A DNA stretch of 64,000 bases from positions 372,001 to 436,000 of the forward strand of contig CANLSM010000002.1 in NCBI GenBank assembly GCA_947493745.1, given 5' to 3'. Below are positions 34,855 to 43,022 of the stretch, one piece after another (the first letter of the stretch is position 1; every line of letters starts with the position of its first letter). The position numbers and the translations under genes were made by a program. The DNA comes from an uncultured Paracoccaceae bacterium. Lineage in GTDB: Bacteria; Pseudomonadota; Alphaproteobacteria; Rhodobacterales; Rhodobacteraceae. The notes under the pieces are model-generated. The model did not search any database and was not told the DNA's origin. It saw only the letters and a list, made by a program, of their open reading frames with translations.

Positions 34855-36065
34855 CAGACCCGCTCGATGATCGTGGCGGCTCCCATACCGGAGGCGACAC
34901 AAAGCGTGGCCAGCGCCGTGCCCTTGCCCGAGCGTTCAAGCTCATCAAGAGCGGTGCCGATGATCATCGCACCGGTCGCTCCCAGGGGATGCCCCATGGC
35001 AATCGCGCCACCATTCACATTCAGTTTGTCATGATCGACATCGAAGGCCTGCATGAAACGCAGCACGACCGAGGCGAAAGCCTCGTTCACCTCGAAAAGA
35101 TCAATGTCCGAGATGCTCATGCCGCTGTCGGCTAGGATCTTCTCGGTGACCGGAACCGGGCCGGTCAGCATGATCGTGGGATCGGTGCCGATCTTGGCCG
35201 TGGCACGCACCCGTGCACGGGCCTTCAGTCCATACTTTTCGCCGAACTCCTTCGACCCGATCAACAGTGCGGCCGCCCCGTCCACGATGCCCGAGGAGTT
35301 GCCCGCATGATGCACGTGGTTGATCTTTTCCAGATGCGGGTATTTCAGCAGGGCCACATTGTCGAAGCCGGGCATCACCTCGCCCATCTGCTGGAAAGAC
35401 GGGTTGAGTGCGCCCAGGCTCTGCATGTCGGTTCCGGGGCGCATGTATTCGTCCCGGTCGAGAATGGGCAGACCGTTCTGATCCTTGATCGGCATGACGG
35501 AATTGGCAAACCGCTTGTCTTCCCAGGCCGCCGCCGCCCGCTTCTGGCTCTCGACCGCAAACGCATCGCAATCATCGCGGCTAAAGCCGTACTCTGTCGC
35601 GATGATGTCGGCGGAGATGCCTTGCGGCACAAAGTAAGTCTTCATGGCGATCTCGGGATCCACAGCAATCGCCGCCCCGTCCGAGCCCATGGCCACGCGG
35701 CCCATCATCTCGACCCCGCCCGCGACATAGGCCATTCCGGCCCCGCCCATCACCTGATTGGCCGCCAGATTGGTCGCCTCCAGACCCGATGCGCAGAAGC
35801 GGTTGACCGCCAGCCCCGGCACGCTTTCATCAAAGTCGGAGGCCAGAACGGCGGTGCGCGCAAGGCATCCGCCCTGTTCCATCACCTGCGTGACATTGCC
35901 CCAGATCACGTCCTCGATGGCCGTGGTGTCGAGATTGTTGCGCTCCTTGAGATCATTGAGCACATGCGCCGACAGGCGCACGGCTGTGACCTCGTGCAGG
36001 GAGCCATCCTTGCGCCCCTTGCCGCGCGGTGAGCGGATCGCATCGTAAATATAAGCCTCAGTCAT
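34854..36065 (-). CDS. acetyl-CoA C-acyltransferase (thiolase)
   Basis: A 403-residue thiolase, probably FadA/PaaJ-like, cleaving 3-ketoacyl-CoA. The nucleophile is Cys91 in 'VNRFCASGLEATN'; His359 is in 'GGAIAMGHPLGATGA' and Cys389 in 'LATLCVASGMGAA'. ATG 36065 has GGGAGAACGCC upstream; the in-frame upstream extension is not family-like. With the two acyl-CoA dehydrogenases and fadJ it completes a beta-oxidation spiral in one cluster. Confidence 0.94.
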   Translation of the reverse strand: MTEAYIYDAIRSPRGKGRKDGSLHEVTAVRLSAHVLNDLKERNNLDTTAIEDVIWGNVTQVMEQGGCLARTAVLASDFDESVPGLAVNRFCASGLEATNLAANQVMGGAGMAYVAGGVEMMGRVAMGSDGAAIAVDPEIAMKTYFVPQGISADIIATEYGFSRDDCDAFAVESQKRAAAAWEDKRFANSVMPIKDQNGLPILDRDEYMRPGTDMQSLGALNPSFQQMGEVMPGFDNVALLKYPHLEKINHVHHAGNSSGIVDGAAALLIGSKEFGEKYGLKARARVRATAKIGTDPTIMLTGPVPVTEKILADSGMSISDIDLFEVNEAFASVVLRFMQAFDVDHDKLNVNGGAIAMGHPLGATGAMIIGTALDELERSGKGTALATLCVASGMGAATIIERV

Positions 36066-36099
36066 GGCGTTCTCCCGTCTGTCATGTTCATTGAATTGG

Positions 36100-36540
36100 T
36101 TACCATCCGCAGCCGCCACAATCGCAGCTGGGGGAAATATCGCAGGCGTCAGGTGTCTGGGCGCAGCTTGAAGTCGTCCCGGTCGCAGCCTCACCTGACG
36201 TCACAGGCCCCGCAGAGCAAAGCGAGATCGAACTGCAACTGGCGCAGGCGGCCTCGGCCATACTCCAGCGGACACAATACCTTCGTTTTTTGCGCGCCGC
36301 ATACGCGTCCTCCGCCGGTGTCTGGTCCGCAAAGGCGAGTGCTGCGGTCTTGCAGGCCCGGAACCTTCCCCGGATGTGGGTCCACGCATTCAGAGCGCTC
36401 TTCTCGGTGATCGCCTGCTTGGCAAACCCCGAATAGCCTGGCCTGCCATGGGCCACCGCATAGGTGCATCTGAATCCCTTGTAGGGTGACAGCCAGCTCT
36501 GATATCCGGCGATGTCGGCAAGGGCCACGCGGCTCAGCAT
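36100..36540 (-). CDS. YidD-like cysteine-rich small protein
   Basis: A 146-residue protein whose first 75 residues follow the YidD pattern: 'GYQSWLSPYKGFRCTYAV', then 'GYSGFAKQAITEKSALNAW' and 'RGRFRACKTAALAF'. YidD is a small membrane-associated factor aiding insertion of proteins by YidC. The remaining half is unusual, rich in Cys and Ser, ending 'CDISPSCDCGGCGW'. The canonical partners rnpA and yidC are absent, so a moonlighting or separate role is possible. It lies 34 bases past the thiolase start region, in the same direction as the operon. Confidence 0.6.
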   Translation of the reverse strand: MLSRVALADIAGYQSWLSPYKGFRCTYAVAHGRPGYSGFAKQAITEKSALNAWTHIRGRFRACKTAALAFADQTPAEDAYAARKKRRYCVRWSMAEAACASCSSISLCSAGPVTSGEAATGTTSSCAQTPDACDISPSCDCGGCGW

Positions 36541-36549
36541 GACGGTTCC

Positions 36550-36939
36550 TCACACATGGGCGGCACCGGCAATGAGCATAAGCGCGGTCAGCCAGAGGGC
36601 TACGGCAGCAGCAAGTGAGGCCAGAGCCAGCGGCAGGCGCAGCGCATAGTAGCGGCTCAGGTCAGCCCCCACATTCCGCGCGCCGATAAGAGCTGCCGCC
36701 ACCAGCCCCGCTGCAACAACCGGGTAAAGCACACCAAAGAGGAACACACTGGCCACGCCGATCAGGATCAGGGCGATCCAACTGATCATGTTGGACATCA
36801 GCAGGCCGAGCGGCATCGCCGGGTAAGCGCCACCACCGCGCGGCCGTTCGCGCTCCGCCCGGGTCAGGACGAGCCCGCCCAGGGCCGCGATCAGCCCGGC
36901 GATGATGACCATCGGCATGTTATGCAGGACAATCGTCAT
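36550..36939 (-). CDS. small integral membrane protein
   Basis: A 129-residue very hydrophobic protein with about four membrane helices ('MVIIAGLIAALGGLVL', 'MISWIALILIGVASVFLFGV', 'LPLALASLAAAVALWLTALM') and a short Arg-rich loop after the first. I do not recognise a family. ATG 36939 overlaps the GST stop (ATGA) and the next gene starts 9 bases on, so it is part of the operon. Confidence 0.7.
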   Translation of the reverse strand: MTIVLHNMPMVIIAGLIAALGGLVLTRAERERPRGGGAYPAMPLGLLMSNMISWIALILIGVASVFLFGVLYPVVAAGLVAAALIGARNVGADLSRYYALRLPLALASLAAAVALWLTALMLIAGAAHV

Positions 36940-37565
36940 GCGCCGTCCAGCGGATGACCCGGCATCAGGTCATAGGGGTGCTTCCAGCCGGGCAGGGCGG
37001 CGATCCGGTCCATCCAGCCTTGCGTGTTCGGCCCCGGCGTGACGTCGATCTCGCTGAGGAAGTACATATATCCGACGCAAGAGATGTCAGCGGTCGTCGG
37101 CCCGTCGCCAACGATCCAGTCACGCCCCTCAAGGCGCGCTTCAAGCACGGCGAGCGCCGCCTTTGCCCGGCCCATAAGAAAGCCGATCACATCCCCGTTG
37201 CGCTTGTCCTCTGGCAGGAAAAGCTGGAGGAACCGGCCGGTTGCGATATTCGCCGTCAGCTTGTGATTGTCCCACAGCGTCCAGCGCAGGACCTCCAGCC
37301 GGTCGGCCTCGCTCGCGGGGGCAAACTTGCCGAACTTGCCCGACAGATAATCGAGGATCACGCCCGACTGGGTCAGACGGGTCTCGCCATGGACCAGTGT
37401 CGGCACTTCCGCCATCTCGTTGAGCGCCCGGTAGTCATCCGAGCGCGCCTCGCCATTGAAGAAATCGACAGAGACCGGTTCCCAGTCGGCACCGCAAAGC
37501 TCCAGCATCAGGGCCGCTTTGTAGGCGTTGCCGGACTGGGCGAAACAATGGAGTTGATAGGTCAT
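36936..37565 (-). CDS. glutathione S-transferase family protein
   Basis: A 209-residue GST. The thioredoxin-like N-terminal half has 'LHCFAQSGNAYKAALMLELC', the cis-Pro strand 'NEMAEVPTLVHGETRLTQSG' and 'VILDYLSGKFG'; the helical C-terminal half contains 'RDWIVGDGPTTADISCVGY' with the N-capping box Asp. It could conjugate or isomerise reactive acyl-CoA by-products; the substrate is unknown. It overlaps both neighbours by 4 bases. Confidence 0.88.
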   Translation of the reverse strand: MTYQLHCFAQSGNAYKAALMLELCGADWEPVSVDFFNGEARSDDYRALNEMAEVPTLVHGETRLTQSGVILDYLSGKFGKFAPASEADRLEVLRWTLWDNHKLTANIATGRFLQLFLPEDKRNGDVIGFLMGRAKAALAVLEARLEGRDWIVGDGPTTADISCVGYMYFLSEIDVTPGPNTQGWMDRIAALPGWKHPYDLMPGHPLDGA

Positions 37566-37783
37566 TTCATACTCCCTTTGGGCGCACCATACTCAGCAAT
37601 GAACCGCTCAAACACGGCGGCAAGTTTCTCCTCATCCGCGATCTCGTCGAGGTTTTCGAGCAGAACCGTCAGCAGATAATTGTTCGAGAGGTGATAGGTC
37701 TCGTTCAGCGCCCGCAGCCGGTCATAGGCGTCCTCGGTCAGCGATGCTGAAAACTTCTTGGACAGGGGGAGACGCTTGCTCAC
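37562..37783 (-). CDS. small ribbon-helix-helix-like protein
   Basis: A 73-residue protein starting at GTG 37783, overlapping the acyl-CoA dehydrogenase stop (GTGA) and overlapping the GST start with its own stop. '[20 protein letters not shown]' followed by '[20 protein letters not shown]' fits an RHH fold: a short beta strand, then two helices separated by a turn. Such proteins are dimeric DNA-binding regulators or antitoxins; no toxin is adjacent. It may be a local regulator of the operon, but this is inference. Confidence 0.6.
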   Translation of the reverse strand: MSKRLPLSKKFSASLTEDAYDRLRALNETYHLSNNYLLTVLLENLDEIADEEKLAAVFERFIAEYGAPKGSMK

Positions 37784-38934
37784 AGGCTTCTCCCGATCAG
37801 TTCCTTCATGATCTCGTTGGTGCCGCCGTAGATCCGCTGCACGCGGGCATCGGTCCACATCTCGGCCACCGCGTATTCGGTCATGAAACCATAGCCGCCA
37901 TGAAGCTGCACACACTCGTCCAGCACGCTGCATTGCAGATCGCTGAGCCAGTATTTCTGCATCGCCGCCATCTCGACGGTCAGTTCGCCCTTCAGATGCG
38001 CCGCGATGCATGCGTCTAGGAAGGTCCGCGCCGCGACCGTGTTGGTCTTGCATTCGGCCAACTTGAAGCGGGTGTTCTGGAACTGGGTCAGCGGGCCGCC
38101 GAAGGCCTCGCGCTCTTTGCAATACTGAATGGTGCGCGTCACGGCACCTTCCATCGCTCCCACGGCGCCGCAGCCGATCACGAGGCGTTCCTGGGGCAGT
38201 TGCTCCATCATCTGATAGAAACCCTGACCCTCCTCGGAGCCCAGCAGGTTCTCGGGCGGCACCTCGACATTGTCGAAGAACAGCTCGGACGTGTCGGCTG
38301 CCTTGGTCCCGATCTTGTCGAGGTTGCGACCGCGCGTGAAGCCATCGGCCCCCTCTACCTCGATCATAATCAGCGAGATACCCTTGGCCTTCTCGCCTGG
38401 GTCGGTCTTGGCGGCGACCAGGATCAGGTCAGCATGCTGGCCGTTGGTGATGAAGGTCTTCTGGCCGTTGACGCGGTAGGAATTCCCCTCCTTCAGCGCC
38501 TTGGTCCTGATGCCCTGCACGTCCGATCCGCCCGACGGTTCTGTCATCGCCAACGCGCCCACCAGTTCGCCGGTGGCCATCTTCGGCAGCCAGCGCTGCT
38601 TCTGGTCCTCCGTCCCGTAGGCGAGGATGTAATGCGCCACGATGCCCGAATGGATGCCGTTGCCCCAACTGGCAAGGTTCTCGCGCCCGCCAGCCATGTA
38701 GATCACCGCCTCATGGCCGTAGTCGCCACCAGCGCCTCCATATTCCTCGGGGATCGAGGCGCAGAGCAGGCCCATTTCGCCCGCCTGGTTCCACGTCTCG
38801 CGGTCCATCTCGCCCTGTTTGCGCCAGCGTTCGTAATGCGGGGCCCATTGCTCGGTGATGAACTGGGTGGCCATGTCCTCGACCATACGGTGCTCATCGG
38901 TCATCCAGTCGGATTTGAGGGCAGGGAAGCTCAT
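37780..38934 (-). CDS. acyl-CoA dehydrogenase (long-chain/isovaleryl-type active site)
   Basis: A 384-residue FAD enzyme oxidising acyl-CoA to trans-2-enoyl-CoA. '[17 protein letters not shown]' and '[13 protein letters not shown]' are the FAD/substrate signatures, '[16 protein letters not shown]' and '[14 protein letters not shown]' the second family signature. The medium-chain catalytic Glu position in 'IYEGT' is Gly here ('IYGGTNEI'), while '[11 protein letters not shown]' provides a Glu where long-chain and isovaleryl-CoA dehydrogenases have their base. So a long- or branched-chain substrate is more likely. It overlaps the secreted protein gene upstream by 4 bases. Confidence 0.92.
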   Translation of the reverse strand: MSFPALKSDWMTDEHRMVEDMATQFITEQWAPHYERWRKQGEMDRETWNQAGEMGLLCASIPEEYGGAGGDYGHEAVIYMAGGRENLASWGNGIHSGIVAHYILAYGTEDQKQRWLPKMATGELVGALAMTEPSGGSDVQGIRTKALKEGNSYRVNGQKTFITNGQHADLILVAAKTDPGEKAKGISLIMIEVEGADGFTRGRNLDKIGTKAADTSELFFDNVEVPPENLLGSEEGQGFYQMMEQLPQERLVIGCGAVGAMEGAVTRTIQYCKEREAFGGPLTQFQNTRFKLAECKTNTVAARTFLDACIAAHLKGELTVEMAAMQKYWLSDLQCSVLDECVQLHGGYGFMTEYAVAEMWTDARVQRIYGGTNEIMKELIGRSL

Positions 38935-39173
38935 GCGCCGTCCTCCCCGAAGAACATGCCGATATGAAACTGGGTCTTGGCGCAGCGCTCGCGGATCACC
39001 TCAAGCTGTGGCGGTGACACGTCGCCTGCGATCTGGTTGAGGATCTGCCCGGCAGCGGACGTTTCCATACTGTCAAAGGCACCGCAAACCGCCTTGAGAT
39101 CGCTGACCGAGCGCTCATGTGCGAAAGCCAGACCTGCACCGGCAATCAAAACCAGAAGAAGCAGTCGGAACAT
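38931..39173 (-). CDS. small secreted protein of unknown function
   Basis: An 80-residue protein. ATG 39173 has GGAGG about 8 bases upstream. The signal peptide is '[18 protein letters not shown]'; the mature 60 residues contain two Cys (in 'KAVCGAFDS' and 'IRERCAKTQ'), which could pair in the periplasm. It sits between a GFA gene and the acyl-CoA dehydrogenase it overlaps, so it is co-translated with metabolic enzymes. No family recognised. Confidence 0.65.
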   Translation of the reverse strand: MFRLLLLVLIAGAGLAFAHERSVSDLKAVCGAFDSMETSAAGQILNQIAGDVSPPQLEVIRERCAKTQFHIGMFFGEDGA

Positions 39174-39177
39174 CTGC

Positions 39178-39633
39178 TCAGCCTCCATGCTCGTATTGAT
39201 GGCTGACAACCGTCTCGCCGTCATCGAAGAACGTCTCGCGTTCGGTGACGTTGGCCAGCCCCAGCACCCAGCCGAGACGGCTTTCCGCGCCATGATTGCG
39301 TACCGGTGAATAGTTGAAGTCGGAATTGATGGTGCCGACCATGAACTCGATCTCACCACATCCCAGACGCTGATAGAAGAGCGGGGTCCCGCACTCACCG
39401 CAAAACCCGCGCTGAGCCAGATTGGACGACTGGAAGAGCTTGGGCATGCCTTCCCACGTGACATGAGCGGTCTCGACCGCGATCAGGGGGGCAAAGGCGT
39501 TGCCGGTGGCACGCTGGCACATGCGGCAGTGACACACGGTCTGAAGCGCCTGGCCCTCGGTCACCTCGTAGCGGCAGGCACCGCATTGGCAACTACCATC
39601 AAAGGCATCCACATCGCCCCAGCCTTCTTTCAT
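39178..39633 (-). CDS. GFA family (CENP-V/Mss4-like fold) zinc protein
   Basis: A 151-residue second GFA protein of the cluster, with cysteines 'GSCQCGACRYEV', 'CHCRMCQRATGNAF' and 'GFCGECGTPLFYQ'. It is not a recent copy of the one at 34459: spacing and sequence outside the Cys motifs differ. It probably binds zinc; formaldehyde or glutathione activity is only suggested by the family name. ATG 39633 (MKEGWG) was chosen over an upstream start. Confidence 0.88.
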   Translation of the reverse strand: MKEGWGDVDAFDGSCQCGACRYEVTEGQALQTVCHCRMCQRATGNAFAPLIAVETAHVTWEGMPKLFQSSNLAQRGFCGECGTPLFYQRLGCGEIEFMVGTINSDFNYSPVRNHGAESRLGWVLGLANVTERETFFDDGETVVSHQYEHGG

Positions 39634-39715
39634 GATGCATCGCTCCCGGTTCTGTTTTTGACGATGCCCCGGATCGAGCCAGGACATCCTTTTATCTGGT
39701 CCTCAGGGCGAGGTA

Positions 39716-41494
39716 TTAAAAGGCCGCTTCCTCCAAAGTCATCACTGGCTCGGCGCCCGAGTTGATCCGGGCCAAATGCATGCCGGTCGCGGGCAACTGG
39801 CGCGCCATGTAGTAGCGCCCCGTTGCGATCTTGGCCTCGTAGAAATCCTTGTCCGACGCTCCGCCCTCAAGCGCTTCCATGGCAGCCTTCGCCATCCGGC
39901 TCCACATCAGCCCGAGGCAGACATGGCCGAAGAGATGCATGAAGTCGGTTGAGCCTGAAAGCGCCGCGTTGGGGTTTTTCATGCCGTGCTGCATGAAGAA
40001 CATGCCAGCGGCCTGAAGATCCTTCGATGCAGCCTTCAGCGGGTCGAGGAAGCCAGCCTTCAGCGCCTCGTTGCCCTCGTTCTCCTTGATGAAGGTCTTG
40101 ACCATCTCGAAGAAGGCCATGACATGCTTGCCGCCATCCTGCGCGAGCTTGCGGCCCACCAGATCGAGCGCCTGAACACCGTTTGCGCCTTCATAGATCA
40201 TGGCGATCCGCGCATCGCGGGCGAACTGGGACATGCCCCATTCCTCGATATAGCCATGGCCGCCATAAAGCTGCTGGGCCTGCACGGTCATCTCGAAGCC
40301 CTTGTCGGTCAGGAAGCCCTTGATCACGGGCGTCATCAGAGAGATCAGACCATTCGCGGCATCGTCTTCGGCGCGAGTATGCGCATCGATCAGGGACGCG
40401 CCCCAGAGCACGAATGCCCTCGCGCCTTCGACAAAACTTTTCTGATCCATCAGCGAGCGGCGCACGTCGGGGTGCACGATCAGCGGGTCAGCGGGGCCGT
40501 CGGGGTTCTTTACGCCGGTCACGTCGCGGCCCTGCAACCTGTCCTTAGCGTAAATCACCGCGTTCTGGTAGGCGGCCTCGGCCTGGGCATAGCCCTGCAG
40601 GCCGACACCCAGCCGCGCTTCGTTCATCATGGTGAACATGGCACGCAGGCCCTTGTGTTCCTGACCCAGCAGATAACCCGTCGCCTCGTCATAGTTCATC
40701 ACACAAGTCGAGTTGCCGTGGATGCCCATCTTCTCTTCGATCTTGCCGCAGGTGACGCCGTTGCGCGCGCCGACCGAGCCGTCCTCGCTAACCAGAAACT
40801 TCGGCACGATGAAAAGCGAAATGCCCTTCACGCCATCCGGGCCACCGGGGATCTTTGCCAGCACCAGATGGATGATGTTCTCGGACATGTCATGCTCGCC
40901 TGCCGAGATGAAAATCTTCTGGCCCGAGATCTTGTAGCTGCCGTCGCCCTGCGGCTCTGCCTTGGTGCGCAGAAGACCCAGATCGGTGCCGCAATGGGGC
41001 TCGGTCAGATTCATCGTGCCGGTCCACTCACAGGTCACCATCTTGGGCAGATAGGTCGCCTTCTGCTCGTCCGAGCCATGCGCGTGAATGGCGGAATAGG
41101 CACCATGCGTCAGGCCGGGATACATGTTGAGCGCCATGTTTGCGCCTGAATGCATCTCGCCCACGGCTGTGGCCAGAACATAGGGCATGCCCTGTCCGCC
41201 ATACTCGGGATCGCAGTCCAGACCGGTCCAGCCGCCCTCGCGCAGGGTGTCGAACGCTTCCTGAAATCCCTTGGGTGTCCGCACAACGCCGTTTTCCAGA
41301 TGGCACCCCTCATTGTCGCCGGTCGCATTCACGGGAGCCAGAACATCCCGGGCGATCTTGCCCGCTTCTTCGAGAATGGCGGATGTGAAATCGGCATCCA
41401 GTTCATCATAGCCCGGCACATCGCTGTCCTGAATTTTCAGGGTCTCGTGCAGGACGAAATGAAGGTCTTTGGTTGGTCCGTTATAGACTGGCAT
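39716..41494 (-). CDS. acyl-CoA dehydrogenase with C-terminal domain (DmdC-like family)
   Basis: A 592-residue long acyl-CoA dehydrogenase. '[18 protein letters not shown]' opens the family, '[19 protein letters not shown]' and '[20 protein letters not shown]' are signatures, and the catalytic Glu is in '[19 protein letters not shown]'. An extra C-terminal helical domain of about 150 residues follows. Roseobacters carry several paralogues of this type, one of which (DmdC) oxidises methylmercaptopropionyl-CoA from DMSP; others act on fatty acyl-CoA. No dmdB or dmdD is adjacent, so ordinary acyl-CoA is the better guess. It lies 31 bases behind merR. Confidence 0.92.
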   Translation of the reverse strand: MPVYNGPTKDLHFVLHETLKIQDSDVPGYDELDADFTSAILEEAGKIARDVLAPVNATGDNEGCHLENGVVRTPKGFQEAFDTLREGGWTGLDCDPEYGGQGMPYVLATAVGEMHSGANMALNMYPGLTHGAYSAIHAHGSDEQKATYLPKMVTCEWTGTMNLTEPHCGTDLGLLRTKAEPQGDGSYKISGQKIFISAGEHDMSENIIHLVLAKIPGGPDGVKGISLFIVPKFLVSEDGSVGARNGVTCGKIEEKMGIHGNSTCVMNYDEATGYLLGQEHKGLRAMFTMMNEARLGVGLQGYAQAEAAYQNAVIYAKDRLQGRDVTGVKNPDGPADPLIVHPDVRRSLMDQKSFVEGARAFVLWGASLIDAHTRAEDDAANGLISLMTPVIKGFLTDKGFEMTVQAQQLYGGHGYIEEWGMSQFARDARIAMIYEGANGVQALDLVGRKLAQDGGKHVMAFFEMVKTFIKENEGNEALKAGFLDPLKAASKDLQAAGMFFMQHGMKNPNAALSGSTDFMHLFGHVCLGLMWSRMAKAAMEALEGGASDKDFYEAKIATGRYYMARQLPATGMHLARINSGAEPVMTLEEAAF

Positions 41495-41525
41495 TTGTGG
41501 CTTCCCCTAGCGGTCGTCTGTTGTC

Positions 41526-41924
41526 TTATTCGGCGGCGAGCTTGACGCCCTTGGAGGCGAGAAAATCCTCGCCCCAGGCGAGTTGCTCCTTTAGATCGTT
41601 GATCGCAGCCGTCAGTTCCTCGCGCTGATCGATCATCGCCTGAAGTCGTTCCTGTCCCAGCTCGTATGTCCGGGCCATCTGGGTGATCTGCTGGTCGCCC
41701 AGATCATAGAGGTTCAGCAACTGACGGATCTCTTCGAGCGAGAAGCCGAAGCGCTTGCCGCGCAGGATCAGCTTCAGACGCGCGCGGTCGCGCTTGGTGA
41801 ACAGACGTTTCTGTCCCTCGCGGATCGGGAACAGAAGTTCCTTTGCTTCATAGAAACGAAGGGTGCGGGGCGTGACGGAAAATTCCTGACACATCTCTCC
41901 GATGGTATAGAGGGTCTCAGACAT
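41526..41924 (-). CDS. MerR family transcriptional regulator
   Basis: A 132-residue regulator. The winged helix is 'YTIGEMCQEFSVTPRTLRFY' through 'RLFTKRDRARLKLILRGKR', followed by a long dimerising coiled coil ('LGQERLQAMIDQREELTAAI'). No metal-binding cysteines are at the C-terminus, so it is of the metabolic MerR type, as in LiuR-like regulators of acyl-CoA catabolism. GGGAGG precedes ATG 41924. It is the first gene of the minus-strand beta-oxidation cluster, and two palindromes in the upstream gap are its likely operators. Confidence 0.92.
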   Translation of the reverse strand: MSETLYTIGEMCQEFSVTPRTLRFYEAKELLFPIREGQKRLFTKRDRARLKLILRGKRFGFSLEEIRQLLNLYDLGDQQITQMARTYELGQERLQAMIDQREELTAAINDLKEQLAWGEDFLASKGVKLAAE

Positions 41925-41968
41925 GGATAACCTCCCGGTGGCGTTGAAATTGGATAACGAACTATATC

Positions 41969-42014
41969 TTACGTTCACGTCAACTACAATGAAAAAGTTT
42001 ACGTTAACGTCAAC
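41969..42014. promoter_or_regulatory. tandem palindromic operators, probably for the MerR regulator
   Basis: TTACGTTCACGTCAA at 41969-41983 and TTACGTTAACGTCAA at 41999-42013 are related sites exactly 30 bp apart, about three helical turns. The second extends to GTTTACGTTAACGTCAAC (41997-42014), an 18-bp near-perfect palindrome with one mismatched pair. They lie between merR and the divergent thioesterase gene, so one regulator could control both directions. Confidence 0.7.
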
Positions 42015-42070
42015 AGCTTAAGTGAAGAAACTGATTCCGGGGTCAATGATAGCATGCTATTGCGGCTGGC

Positions 42071-42508
42071 ATGACAGAAAGCCAGAAATCCCGACTCGCG
42101 CGTCAGTTTATCGAAGCCATTCCCCATTCCCGCGACCTTGGCATGAAGATGGAGGAGATCGGCGACGGATACGCGCTGATGTCGGTGAACTACGATCCCC
42201 GTTTTGTTGGCGATCCGGCCACGGGGGTTTTGGCAGGCGGAGTCGTGACAGCGCTTCTTGACACCTGTTCGGGGGCGGCTGTGATGGCGCATTCCGAAGC
42301 CCCTGCCGGGACCGCCACGATTGATCTGCGGATCGACTATATGCGCCCGGCCGAGCCGGGCCGGGACATATTCGCCCGCGCGGAATGTTATCGCGTCACC
42401 CGCAATGTGGCGTTTGTGAAGGCGCTGGCCTATGTCGAGGATATCGACAATCCCGTTGCCGCAGCTTCCGGCGCGTTCACGGTCGAGCGTCCCAAGGGCA
42501 AGGGGTAG
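42071..42508 (+). CDS. PaaI-type hotdog thioesterase
   Basis: A 145-residue hotdog-fold protein. '[20 protein letters not shown]' contains the central-helix Gly-Gly and Asp used in PaaI-like acyl-CoA thioesterases; '[20 protein letters not shown]' forms the following strands. It likely hydrolyses an acyl-CoA. It is divergent from the MerR operon behind shared palindromic sites, and a second hotdog gene starts 4 bases after its stop. Confidence 0.9.
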   Translation: MTESQKSRLARQFIEAIPHSRDLGMKMEEIGDGYALMSVNYDPRFVGDPATGVLAGGVVTALLDTCSGAAVMAHSEAPAGTATIDLRIDYMRPAEPGRDIFARAECYRVTRNVAFVKALAYVEDIDNPVAAASGAFTVERPKGKG

Positions 42509-42512
42509 AGCC

Positions 42513-43022
42513 ATGGCGCGACCGAAACCCGAACCGGTGCAGGTGATCAAGCAACGGCGCGATGCGGCGCTTGGCAAGCTGGTTGCTGGCATTCCCTATC
42601 TGCAATATCTGGGCATTGCGTTCGAGCGGCGCGGCGATGAGTTGACCGCCCAGCTTCCCTACTCCGAAAAGCTGATCGGCAATCCGATCCTGCCCGCGCT
42701 TCATGGCGGCGTGACAGGGGCTTTTCTGGAGATCACAGCGCTGGTGGAACTGAACTGGGCCATGATCTGGGAGCAGATGGAAGGCAGCCCGGAGACTGCC
42801 GCCCGGATCGAGGCGGGCGACTTCCCCGCAATGCCCAAGACGATTGATTTCACCATCGACTATCTGCGCACCGGTCTGCCGCGCGATGCCTATGCGCGGG
42901 CGCGGATCAACCGGTCCGGGCGACGTTATGCGTCGGTACATGTCGAGGCCTGGCAGGACAACCGCGACCGGCTCTTCGCACAGGCCACGGGGCATTTCCT
43001 GATGCCGAGCATCGATGGCTGA
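42513..43022 (+). CDS. PaaI-type hotdog thioesterase, second copy
   Basis: A 169-residue hotdog-fold protein: 'LPALHGGVTGAFLEITALVE' is the catalytic-helix region, with 'HGG' at the position of the first copy's 'AGG', and 'TIDFTIDYLRTGLPRDAYAR' the following strands. The two neighbouring proteins might form a heteromer or act on different chain lengths. ATG 42513 was chosen; upstream in-frame sequence overlaps the first gene. The end overlaps the MATE gene by 8 bases. Confidence 0.88.
   Translation: MARPKPEPVQVIKQRRDAALGKLVAGIPYLQYLGIAFERRGDELTAQLPYSEKLIGNPILPALHGGVTGAFLEITALVELNWAMIWEQMEGSPETAARIEAGDFPAMPKTIDFTIDYLRTGLPRDAYARARINRSGRRYASVHVEAWQDNRDRLFAQATGHFLMPSIDG

Noticed and set aside
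37562-37783. Toxin-antitoxin locus
   Set aside because: The RHH-like protein has no adjacent small toxin; its neighbours are metabolic enzymes.
39716-41494. DMSP demethylation gene dmdC
   Set aside because: Family match only; no dmdA, dmdB or dmdD nearby, and Roseobacters have several paralogues.
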